Of a stretch of 64,000 bases of DNA, positions 1 to 8,183 are shown piece by piece. The translations under genes and the position numbers were made by a program. The first letter of the stretch is position 1, and each line of letters begins with the position of its first letter. The stretch comes from G965200765 sp965200765 (GTDB taxonomy: Bacteria > Pseudomonadota > Gammaproteobacteria > Arenicellales > JAJDZL01), in NCBI GenBank assembly GCA_965200765.1, contig OZ241380.1:1736001-1800000 (forward strand), given 5' to 3'. The notes beneath the pieces were generated by a model that ran no database searches, was not told the origin of the DNA, and was given only the letters and a program-made list of their open reading frames with translations.

Positions 1-48
1 GACTCCCGGAACCAACCTGCTTGGTCAGAAATCAAAACGCATGAATGG

Positions 49-753
49 CTAGCAGAGAATTTCTACTGCCTGCTCCAGAGAATCGACACAGTAATCGGGC
101 CTGAATTGCTCGTTCCAGACTTCGTTGTTTCTGCGAATCCACATTGCTTGCAATCCTGCGTTTTGGGCACCGAACACGTCGTAGTTCGGATGGTCGCCGA
201 CATGAAGCGTATGCTCGGGTTTTGTTCCAGTCAACTCACAAGCCATCAAAAATCCTTTCGAATCAGGTTTTGTTGCGCCAACCTTCGCGGCACTCAAATT
301 GTCTAAAAAATATTTGTTTATACCGATTACTTCCAAGTCCGCGTTTCCGTCTGTCAACGCAACTATCGGGAATTTCGCTGACAACTGTTCCAATGCGTTC
401 GGTACATCCGGGTACAATTCAACTTGATTCCGATGCCAGACAAAAAATTCTGCCAATTCTTGTGACTTGCCATTATCTGTGTATCCTGCTCGGTCAAGCA
501 CTTGCGCATAGGCAACTCTCCGGATTTCAGTTAAATCATGCTGAATATCCGTACGAGTAAAATAAATTTCATCGCGCAGATTCCGCAAATCTTCCAGTGT
601 GCATAGTTCAGCTACGCGCGGAAAATTGTTTTGAATCCAGCGATAAGTTTCAACTTCTGCTTTTTCAACAACCGGAAAAATGTCCCAGAGAGTATTGTCC
701 AGATCAAGAGTAATCGCTTGAACACGGTGTGGTTTATTTTTCGTTGGGGACAT
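49..753 (-). CDS. YigB-like HAD-family phosphatase
   Basis: Predicted haloacid-dehalogenase-superfamily hydrolase of about 234 residues, the usual length for YigB-type enzymes, which dephosphorylate FMN and related riboflavin-pathway phosphates. The nucleophile motif DLDNT lies at residues 17-21. The motif II region (ALTDGNA), the motif III lysine (GATKPDS) and the motif IV pair (HVGDHPNYD) follow in the normal order. The overall pattern, including HVGD and the CWIR-like stretch MWIRR, resembles E. coli YigB more than other HAD groups; substrate is inferred. The ATG at 753 is preferred; a TTG at 768 would add five residues. The gene starts 18 bases after the end of the upstream methylase gene on the same strand and may be co-transcribed with it. 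Confidence 0.8.
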   Translation of the reverse strand: MSPTKNKPHRVQAITLDLDNTLWDIFPVVEKAEVETYRWIQNNFPRVAELCTLEDLRNLRDEIYFTRTDIQHDLTEIRRVAYAQVLDRAGYTDNGKSQELAEFFVWHRNQVELYPDVPNALEQLSAKFPIVALTDGNADLEVIGINKYFLDNLSAAKVGATKPDSKGFLMACELTGTKPEHTLHVGDHPNYDVFGAQNAGLQAMWIRRNNEVWNEQFRPDYCVDSLEQAVEILC

Positions 754-771
754 ACTGCCGACGGACAAGTG

Positions 772-3492
772 TTATTCATACCTTCGGTTGGTACACATGG
801 GTTCTTTCGCCAATTCTTCCCTTGCTACAGATATCAACTCCTGATCGATTCCCAAAATTTCAGAAACTTCTCCATCCAGTCCTTTTCGTTCCGGATTGTT
901 GGCTTCTGACCACTTTCCTAACACTGCATCTGCATACTTGTCAAAAACCAGGGAAAGGTCATTCAATTTCTGGTTGTCAAGGCAGGGAATTGAAGTTTTA
1001 CTGACGCCTTTAAGGGGAAAATCGGGATAAAACAGAATCTTTGGCGTTCTAATGCCTAACATCGAAATGATTCCAGGTGTTGAATTCAAATATGCACATA
1101 TAGCTTTTTCCATTTTTTCTTTCTGGCGGAAAAAATCAACTGTCATCCAGTAGGACCCTAGTGTTGGCCTATCCAATCGAATTGCAATTACTCTCGCCCG
1201 GTAGGTTTGAACGCTGACTGGTAGCAAAAATCTGCTTCTTTTTTCCCAAACTGACTGTGCATCGTTTTCATTTCCTTTTGAAGTAATTGATACATCGGTA
1301 GTTGCGCGCATTTTGTTTGTAATATCTGTTTTGAAATGCCAAAGTGCCTTTCTTCCATACTTGTCTGGTTTTTCCGTAACTTTGAAAGCGGACCGTGCCG
1401 ACCGATAGGAAGATTCGACTTTAGCCATCATATTCAATGGCTTCGCATCAAATATCTTGCCTTCCCTGATATTCAGGAACAACTCAGTCAGAAACGGAGA
1501 ATAAAACTGCACACCGCTCCAGTCCCCTTCTTTCATTTTTTCATGAGGCCACATCTGAACAACGCCAGGAATGCTGTCAGTATCCTCCTTCCTGATGCTC
1601 TCCGACAACTGCAAGGCATCCTGAACTGTTTCCGGGTTTCTTGCCAATTTGACAATTCTTGTCGGTTGTCCAATACCACCCCGTCGCATCACAACCAGCA
1701 TTTCGGATATACCAGTGTTTTCTGAAAACCAAATCCGTTTGGGGTCATGCGCGGTCACCACAGTTTCAATATGAAACTCCTTCGCCAGAAACTCCCGAAT
1801 ACCGTGCGCCGATGGCGCTGTCGCCGCTGACAATGGATTGACCAACGCCATTGCTCCATCATTCTTTTTACACAAATGTTCAGCAAGAACCAGAAACGCA
1901 GGACCGCTACTGGTAAACGATACTTTCACTGGTGCTTTAGCAAAAATCTTCTTTTCCCTCTCCTTCACCAGCCTTTCGACTTTTTGCCCTAGCTGGTCGT
2001 GACGTAAACTGTTTCTCGTAAACGGTGGGTTCATGATGACTAAATCCGCCTTGTCGACGATTTGCCTGCTCTCGCCAGACTCGAATTGTGAAACTGAACT
2101 TGGCCATTCCAGAAACTTCAATGACTGGTCCTCATCAAAAATTTCCAAAGAACCAATGCGAATTGAATGATGTACATTCTTGGTCTTTCCAAAAGCGGCG
2201 AGAAATATATTCAGCTTTTCAAACAGCGTTGTCGGAGACAACAACCCAAGTGTTGTCGCCGCCATATGCGTCGCAGTCAGGTTGATGTCGTAGCCAGTAA
2301 GAACTTTTTCAACCAAAGTGGAATCCTTCATATCTGGCGCAACATCTTTCAACCTCTCTGCAGTTGCCATCAGAAGAGTTCCAGTGCCACACGCCGGATC
2401 AACCACTTTCATATTTTTGACTTTGGAAGACACATCGTCTCGACCCCGAATCGCAATGCCAGCAAGCAATGTAGCGGCGGCAGTGGTCGTGTAAAATGAA
2501 CCATCGTAGCGGGCCTCGTCCAGCACTGCATGGAAAATTCGTCCAAGAAGATCATGTCGAAGTCTGTCAACTTCACTGGCAACATAAATCGCCGAATAAA
2601 CTACTTCGCGAATTGCCGTATTGAAATTGGGGTCACGAGTCGTTCGATCAAGAACTGCAATTGCAGTTTCAAAAATTGGCGCATAGTCCACGCTCAGTAT
2701 CGTCCGCCATGCACTCTTTAGCGAACCGATGATATCGCTATCGCGCAAAAGGTCTTCTAGCTGTGCTGGTGGCCACGGTTTCTCAAGTAAGTCGTCTGGC
2801 AACAATTCAGTTTTTCGTTCCAAATCTTTCAGATACGGACCCAGCCGAGCATGAAACATCGCAGCTGATGCAATCACCAGCAGGCCGCGCTTGGCGGCAG
2901 CAAAAAGACTCTTATCCTTGCTGTCTGTCGGCAGATTCAAGGCGCGAACTATATCCTGTCTTTGAATTAATGACAATCTGGTGGTTGCATTGTTCAATAC
3001 GGTATTCAGCTTACGCGCAACATAATCCGGATTCCCCAAGTCATCGTTCAATCTTCGAATGATTTGTGCCAACGATTTGATACTGGCCAAACTCCACTGC
3101 AAGTCCTTTAATAACTGAGCTTCGCTCTTCTCGGTAATATCCGTAGGATGAATGACTACATACTCTATCTGCGAATCAAGATCCAATTCGGAAGATTCGG
3201 CATCGGATGGATAAACCAGCGCCACAGCGACATGTGCATCCGGAAATCTTGCAAAGCCCTCATCGTCAATTGTGTCGATTCTCTTTCTTGCATTGCGTAT
3301 AGCAGAGATATGTTTGCCAAACCCGAAGTTCTCGCACTCTATCGCAACAGTATGACGATCGAATCTGACCCTGACATCCATCCTACCACTCGCTACGGAC
3401 TGTTCCGCGGAAGCATTCAAACTTTCGTGGGTCAGCAACTTTGCCAGCTGCCCATTCAGAAGCGGTTCATATTCGCTTAAACAGTTGCTCAT
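772..3492 (-). CDS. N6-adenine DNA methylase, tandem copy A
   Basis: Protein of 906 residues with an N6-adenine methyltransferase core. The GSFYTT segment is at residues 331-336, the AdoMet motif DPACGTGTLL at 365-374 and the catalytic NPPF at 488-491. The region after about residue 500 should hold the target-recognition part. The first 110 residues carry Asp39 followed by IECE at 51-54, which looks like the degenerate PD-(D/E)xK-type domain found in front of some N6 methylases; whether it cuts DNA cannot be told. The protein may be an autonomous type II (IIG/BREX-like) modification enzyme, but no separate restriction or specificity subunit is nearby. The ATG at 3492 begins the conserved block shared with the next copy. 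It is one of two tandem paralogues and the more divergent stretch is around residues 690-820. Confidence 0.85.
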   Translation of the reverse strand: MSNCLSEYEPLLNGQLAKLLTHESLNASAEQSVASGRMDVRVRFDRHTVAIECENFGFGKHISAIRNARKRIDTIDDEGFARFPDAHVAVALVYPSDAESSELDLDSQIEYVVIHPTDITEKSEAQLLKDLQWSLASIKSLAQIIRRLNDDLGNPDYVARKLNTVLNNATTRLSLIQRQDIVRALNLPTDSKDKSLFAAAKRGLLVIASAAMFHARLGPYLKDLERKTELLPDDLLEKPWPPAQLEDLLRDSDIIGSLKSAWRTILSVDYAPIFETAIAVLDRTTRDPNFNTAIREVVYSAIYVASEVDRLRHDLLGRIFHAVLDEARYDGSFYTTTAAATLLAGIAIRGRDDVSSKVKNMKVVDPACGTGTLLMATAERLKDVAPDMKDSTLVEKVLTGYDINLTATHMAATTLGLLSPTTLFEKLNIFLAAFGKTKNVHHSIRIGSLEIFDEDQSLKFLEWPSSVSQFESGESRQIVDKADLVIMNPPFTRNSLRHDQLGQKVERLVKEREKKIFAKAPVKVSFTSSGPAFLVLAEHLCKKNDGAMALVNPLSAATAPSAHGIREFLAKEFHIETVVTAHDPKRIWFSENTGISEMLVVMRRGGIGQPTRIVKLARNPETVQDALQLSESIRKEDTDSIPGVVQMWPHEKMKEGDWSGVQFYSPFLTELFLNIREGKIFDAKPLNMMAKVESSYRSARSAFKVTEKPDKYGRKALWHFKTDITNKMRATTDVSITSKGNENDAQSVWEKRSRFLLPVSVQTYRARVIAIRLDRPTLGSYWMTVDFFRQKEKMEKAICAYLNSTPGIISMLGIRTPKILFYPDFPLKGVSKTSIPCLDNQKLNDLSLVFDKYADAVLGKWSEANNPERKGLDGEVSEILGIDQELISVAREELAKEPMCTNRRYE

Positions 3493-3752
3493 TTGAAATC
3501 AACTCTCAACTTGTCCGAAATTTGGGGAATGATATACTTAACTAACCCACTGGAAAAATTTCTAAAACTCTTGTTGTTCGGAAAATTCTTTGGGGTTTTT
3601 TGTCTATTGTTGAAACAATTTTTCATTACTCTACAAGGAATAGAGTAACACATTCCAACGAGTTAGTCAACAATATAATTCCCGAAACTTGTATTCTACA
3701 ATAGGATATATTTAAAATCCTAGTGAACTGGACGAAGATAAATCGGGTTTTC

Positions 3753-6476
3753 TTATTGATACCTTCGGTTGGTACACATGGGCTCTTTCGCCAATTCTTC
3801 CCTTGCTACAGATATCAACTCCTGATCGATTTCCAAAATTTCAGAAACTTCCCCATCCAGTCCTTTTCGTTCCGGATTGTTGGCTTCTGACCACTTTCCT
3901 AACACTGCATCTGCATACTTGTCAAAAACCAAGGAAAGGTCATTCAATTTCTGGTTGTCAAGGCAGGGGATTGATGTTTTACTGACACCTTCAAGGGAAA
4001 AATCGGGATAGCATGTTTTTTTGGGAGTTCTTACGCCAAGCATTGCAACAAGGCCTACAGTTGAATTTAAGTACGCACAAACAGCTTTCTCTATTTCGCT
4101 ACCATTTTGCACGAACTTGACCGTCATCCACCGTGACCCTAGAGTCGGTTCGCCTAACCTTACTGCTATGACCCTCGCCAAATTAGGCTGAACTTTAACC
4201 GGGAGCAAAAATCTTCTTCTTTTTTCCCAAACAGCTTGCGCTTTGTCTTCATCCACTTTTGCTGTAATCAAAGTGTCTGTTGTAGCACACATTTTGTTTG
4301 TAATATTCGTTTTAAAATGCCAAAGTGCCCTTCTGCCATACTTGTCGGGGTTATTTGTAACTTTGAAAGCGGACCGCACCGAGCGGTAGGAAGACTCAAC
4401 TTTAGCCATCATATTCAACGGCTTCGCATCAAATATCTTCCCTCCCCTGATATTCAGAAACAACTCAGTCAGAAACGGAGAATAAAATTGCACCCCGCTC
4501 CAATCCCCTTCTTTCACTCTTTCATACGGCCACATCTGGACAACGCCAGGAATACTATCGGTCTCTTCCATCTTGATGCTCTCCGACAACTGTAACGCTT
4601 CCTGGACCGTTTCCGGGTTTCTTGCCAGATTGATGATTCTTGTCGGTTGTCCAATATTACCACGCCGCATCACAACCAGCATTTCAGAAATATTAGTGTT
4701 TTCTGAAAACCAGAACCTCCTGGGGTCATGTGCAGTTACCACAGTTTCAATATGAAACTCCTTCGCCAAATACTCCCGAACACTTTGCCCTGATGGAGCC
4801 ATAGCCGCCACTAATGGTTGAATCAATGCAACTGTTCCATCCTTCTTTTTGCACAAATGCTCAGCAAGAACAAGAAATGCTGGGCCGCTACTGGAAAACG
4901 ATACTTTCACGGGTGCTTTAGCAAAAATCTTCTTCTCCCTATCCTTCACCTGCTTTTCAATTTTGGGCCCCAGCTGGTCGTGACGCAGACTGTTTCTTGT
5001 GAACGGTGGGTTCATGATGACCAAGTCCGCCTTGCCCACTTTCTGCCTGCTCACGCCAGACTCAAACTGTGAAACAGAACTTGGCCATTCGTGAAATGCT
5101 AGCGACTGGTCTTCGTCGAAAATCTCCAAAGAACCAATACGAACTGAATGATGTACATTCTTGGTCTTTCCAAAAGCGGCAAGAAATATATTCAACTTTT
5201 GAAACAGCGTTGTCGGAGACAGCAACCCCAGTGTTGTCGCCGCCATATGCGTCGCGGTCAGGTTGATGTCGTAACCAGTAAGAATTTTTTCAACCAAAGT
5301 GGAATCCTTCATATCGGGCGCAACATCTTTCAACCTCTCTGCGGCCGCCATCAGAAGAGTTCCAGTGCCGCACGCTGGATCAACTACTTTCATATTTTTT
5401 GCTTTGAAAGACACATCGTCTCGATCCCGAATTGCAATGCCAGCAAGCAATGTAGCAGCGGCAGTGGTCGTATAAAATGAACCATCGTAGCGGGCCTTGT
5501 CCAGCACTGCATGGAAAATTCGTCCAAGAAGGTCGTGTCGAAGTCTTTCAACTTCACTGGCAACATAAATCGCCGAATAAACTACTTCGCGAATTGCCGA
5601 GTTGAAATTGGGGTCTCGAGTCGTTCGATCAAGAACTGCAATTGCAGTTTCAAAAATCGGCCCGTAGTCCACGCTCAGTATCATCCGCCATGCACTCGTT
5701 AGCGAACCAATGATATCGCTATCGCGTGAAAGGTCTTCTAGCCGTGCTGGTGGCCACGGCTTCTCAAGTAAGTCGTCCGGCAACAATTCAGTTTTTTGTT
5801 CCAAATCTTTCAGATACGGACCTAGCCGAGCATGAAACATCGCAGCCGATGCAATCACCAGCAGGCCGCGCTTGGCGGCAGCAACGAGACTCTCATCCTC
5901 CTTACGGTCTGCCGGCAGATTCAAAGCGCGAACTATGTCCTGTCTTTGGATCAACGATAGTCTGGTTGTTGCATTGTTCAATACGGTATTCAGCTTTCGC
6001 GCAACATAGTCCGGATTCCCCAAGTCATCGTTCAACCTCCGAATGATTTGTGCCAACGATTTGATACTGGCTGAACTCCACTGCAAATCCTTCGATAACT
6101 GAGCTTCGCTCTTCTCAGTAATATCCGTAGGATGAATGATTGCATACTCTATTTTCGAATCAAGGTCCAATTCGGAAGACGTAACATTGGATGGATAAAC
6201 CAGTGCCACGGCTACGTGTGCATCCGGAAATCTTGTAAAACCTTCATCGTCAATTGTGTCGATACTCTTTGTTGCATCGCGTATAGCAGAGATACGTTTG
6301 CCTAACCCGAAGTTCTCGCACTCTATTGCAACAATATGCCGGTCGAAACTGACCCTGACATCCATACTACCACTCTTTACGAACTGCTCTGCGGAAGCAT
6401 TCAGATTTTCCTGGTTCAGCAACTTCGCCAACCGCGCATTCAGAAGCGGTTCATATTCATCTGACCCGTTACTCAT
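3753..6476 (-). CDS. N6-adenine DNA methylase, tandem copy B
   Basis: Protein of 907 residues, nearly identical to the adjacent copy A through the N-terminal nuclease-like segment (IECE near residue 51), the SFYTT segment, DPACGTGTLLMA and NPPF. All catalytic motifs are intact and the frame is open, so both copies look functional. Differences are scattered in the first 550 residues but dense from about residue 700 to 830, just before an almost invariant C-terminal tail of about 75 residues. If that segment contributes to DNA recognition the two enzymes could have different targets; this is inference. The start ATG at 6476 is in the same context as in copy A. Confidence 0.85.
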   Translation of the reverse strand: MSNGSDEYEPLLNARLAKLLNQENLNASAEQFVKSGSMDVRVSFDRHIVAIECENFGLGKRISAIRDATKSIDTIDDEGFTRFPDAHVAVALVYPSNVTSSELDLDSKIEYAIIHPTDITEKSEAQLSKDLQWSSASIKSLAQIIRRLNDDLGNPDYVARKLNTVLNNATTRLSLIQRQDIVRALNLPADRKEDESLVAAAKRGLLVIASAAMFHARLGPYLKDLEQKTELLPDDLLEKPWPPARLEDLSRDSDIIGSLTSAWRMILSVDYGPIFETAIAVLDRTTRDPNFNSAIREVVYSAIYVASEVERLRHDLLGRIFHAVLDKARYDGSFYTTTAAATLLAGIAIRDRDDVSFKAKNMKVVDPACGTGTLLMAAAERLKDVAPDMKDSTLVEKILTGYDINLTATHMAATTLGLLSPTTLFQKLNIFLAAFGKTKNVHHSVRIGSLEIFDEDQSLAFHEWPSSVSQFESGVSRQKVGKADLVIMNPPFTRNSLRHDQLGPKIEKQVKDREKKIFAKAPVKVSFSSSGPAFLVLAEHLCKKKDGTVALIQPLVAAMAPSGQSVREYLAKEFHIETVVTAHDPRRFWFSENTNISEMLVVMRRGNIGQPTRIINLARNPETVQEALQLSESIKMEETDSIPGVVQMWPYERVKEGDWSGVQFYSPFLTELFLNIRGGKIFDAKPLNMMAKVESSYRSVRSAFKVTNNPDKYGRRALWHFKTNITNKMCATTDTLITAKVDEDKAQAVWEKRRRFLLPVKVQPNLARVIAVRLGEPTLGSRWMTVKFVQNGSEIEKAVCAYLNSTVGLVAMLGVRTPKKTCYPDFSLEGVSKTSIPCLDNQKLNDLSLVFDKYADAVLGKWSEANNPERKGLDGEVSEILEIDQELISVAREELAKEPMCTNRRYQ

Positions 6477-6630
6477 TTGAAATCAATTCCTGATTCGATT
6501 TGGAAGTGCACAACAGTGAAATGCTACACGCCTCCGCTCCCCCGGCAGATGCGATGCTTCTGTTGCCAATCTTGGCTACTTGAATAAAACAGCAGATAAT
6601 TGTTCGTTAAATTATCGAGTTGATATTCGC

Positions 6631-7536
6631 TTACTTGTCAGCAATCTCTTCAAGTTTTTTTGCACGAATAATTTGACCGTCAAGCCCCGCTTCTTTACCA
6701 GTGCCACCGTACGCAACTGTCATGAGCTGACTATAGTAGGTTACCGGCATTTTGAATTTCGTATTGTAGGATTTGTTGATTTGCTCCTGATAAATTTCTA
6801 CATTCATCTGGCAAACAGGACACGGTGTCACAATCATGTCTGCATTGTGATCATAAGCGGATTCAACAATGTCCTTGATTTGCGCCTGGCTTTTTTCCGG
6901 TTCTGAAAACGCCAGCGCACCACCGCAACAAGTAACTTTCTGATCGTATTCTTCCACCGGTTCGCCCCCGACAATTTCAACCATCTTGTCAAGATATTTC
7001 GGATTTTCAAAGGACTCGCCATCAATGCCAAATGGCCGATTTGTTTGGCATCCGACATAACCGGCAAACTTGACACCCTCCAAGGGTTTGACTACCGGCT
7101 CTGCCATTCCTTCGTAACCAATATCTTCAATCAATGCTTCAACCATGTGTCGAATGGGTACTTCATTCTTGAACCCGGTATCCAGTCCAATTTCCTTCAG
7201 AACTTCCATGGTATCTGTCATCAACTCACTGGACTCATTCAAACGGTCCTGAGACTCCTTGGCACCAATCCAGCAAGCGGCACAGGTCGCAACGACATCC
7301 TGTCCCGGGTTGTGCATTTCCGACAATGCAATATTTCTGGCGTTCAAAGCATGACGCGGCAGTTCGCCACCCTCTGCGTAGCCAATCGAAGCGGTGCAAC
7401 AATTCCAGTCTGGAATTTCGTTCAGTTTTATGTCCAGTTGCTTGCACATCGATTCAACTGATGTCATGTAGTTTGACGCAGATGCTCGACGCTCGGACGA
7501 GCAACCTGGATAAAAAGAATATTCTTTCTTTGCCAT
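6631..7536 (-). CDS. hdrB: Heterodisulfide-reductase-like subunit B (CCG domains)
   Basis: Protein of 301 residues with two CCG domains. The first has YPGCSSE near residue 12, DWNCCTA and CAACW; the second has YVGCQTNRP, TCCGGALA and CPVCQMN. In HdrB proteins these cysteines bind noncubane iron-sulfur clusters that act on disulfides or pass electrons. It is the last gene of a run qmoA-qmoB-hdrC-hdrB, so it likely replaces part of the membrane subunit QmoC. The ATG at 7536 is chosen because GAGGT lies a few bases upstream and because the family starts at this point; a longer reading to 7647 would run through the end of hdrC. The substrate is not shown by the sequence. Confidence 0.88.
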   Translation of the reverse strand: MAKKEYSFYPGCSSERRASASNYMTSVESMCKQLDIKLNEIPDWNCCTASIGYAEGGELPRHALNARNIALSEMHNPGQDVVATCAACWIGAKESQDRLNESSELMTDTMEVLKEIGLDTGFKNEVPIRHMVEALIEDIGYEGMAEPVVKPLEGVKFAGYVGCQTNRPFGIDGESFENPKYLDKMVEIVGGEPVEEYDQKVTCCGGALAFSEPEKSQAQIKDIVESAYDHNADMIVTPCPVCQMNVEIYQEQINKSYNTKFKMPVTYYSQLMTVAYGGTGKEAGLDGQIIRAKKLEEIADK

Positions 7537-7552
7537 ATTTACCTCATCATTG

Positions 7553-8182
7553 TCATTGCGCAAAACCTTTGCGCTTGTCTTCAATTTCCTTTGCTTTCGC
7601 CAACATTTTGTGAATGTCAGACTTGCCTTTGCAACCACTTGTGCCAAATATCGCCAAGGGATTGAGTCGTTTGGTCAGCAACATGCCCAGACCGATGTTT
7701 CTCATCTTGACAACGGTCTTCAAACCTTCAACAAATCCGTTCATGAAGTATAGCCTCACTGACAACTGTGTCTCATTTACCCTTCCTGTTTTGACAATAT
7801 TGTCCCAGAAAACTTTGGCAAACCTTCGGGTTGGATTCATTTTCGGCGCGAGACCAAGGCGATGGGCATAGTTCGCCAAACCGTGCATGATGTGAGTAAT
7901 CGGAAGCTCCCGGGGGCACCTCACAATGCAACTATAGCAAGAAGTACACATCCACATGGAATCCGATTGCAAAACTTCTTCACGCTGACCCGCTCGGATC
8001 ATCATGAAAATCTCCTGCGGAGGGTGCTCCCAATGCGGACCGAAGGGGCACGACCCTGAGCAAACACCGCACTGCATGCACATTTTCACCCAGTTCCCTT
8101 CCTCAACATTTGCCTCAACTTCTTTCAGGAAGTTGTTGCGATACAGTTCGATCATTGCTTTGTTCGTATCTGTCTGAGACAT
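7553..8182 (-). CDS. hdrC: Heterodisulfide-reductase-like subunit C
   Basis: Protein of 209 residues with two CxxCxxCxxxC motifs, C35-C38-C41-C45 and C79-C82-C85-C89, predicted to bind two [4Fe-4S] clusters. There is no obvious transmembrane segment, unlike QmoC, which fuses an HdrC-like part to a cytochrome-b-like membrane domain. It starts one base after the end of qmoB and is followed 16 bases later by hdrB, so the four genes form a tight unit. The likely job is to relay electrons between the flavoprotein subunits and HdrB. Confidence 0.88.
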   Translation of the reverse strand: MSQTDTNKAMIELYRNNFLKEVEANVEEGNWVKMCMQCGVCSGSCPFGPHWEHPPQEIFMMIRAGQREEVLQSDSMWMCTSCYSCIVRCPRELPITHIMHGLANYAHRLGLAPKMNPTRRFAKVFWDNIVKTGRVNETQLSVRLYFMNGFVEGLKTVVKMRNIGLGMLLTKRLNPLAIFGTSGCKGKSDIHKMLAKAKEIEDKRKGFAQ

Positions 8183-8183
8183 T

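Larger units (their letters stand above)
772..6486 (-). repeat. Tandem duplication of a methylase gene
   Basis: Two direct repeats of about 2.73 kb lie head to tail with a period of 2981 bases at the 3' ends: roughly 772-3502 and 3753-6486. Identity includes the last codons (both proteins end in MCTNRRY plus one residue) and ten bases upstream of each ATG (ttgaaatcaa). The roughly 250 bases between the units are AT-rich and show no gene. Sequence similarity is very high over most of the unit but drops in the segment about 1020-1440 versus 4010-4420. Confidence 0.9.

Noticed and set aside
2167..2499. Matching open frames on the plus strand inside both methylase genes (also 5148-5480)
   Set aside because: They are antisense shadows, conserved only because the two genes are duplicates.
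7537..7647. Longer start of hdrB
   Set aside because: It overlaps hdrC by nearly 100 bases and adds a basic stretch not found in HdrB. ATG 7536 has GAGGT upstream.
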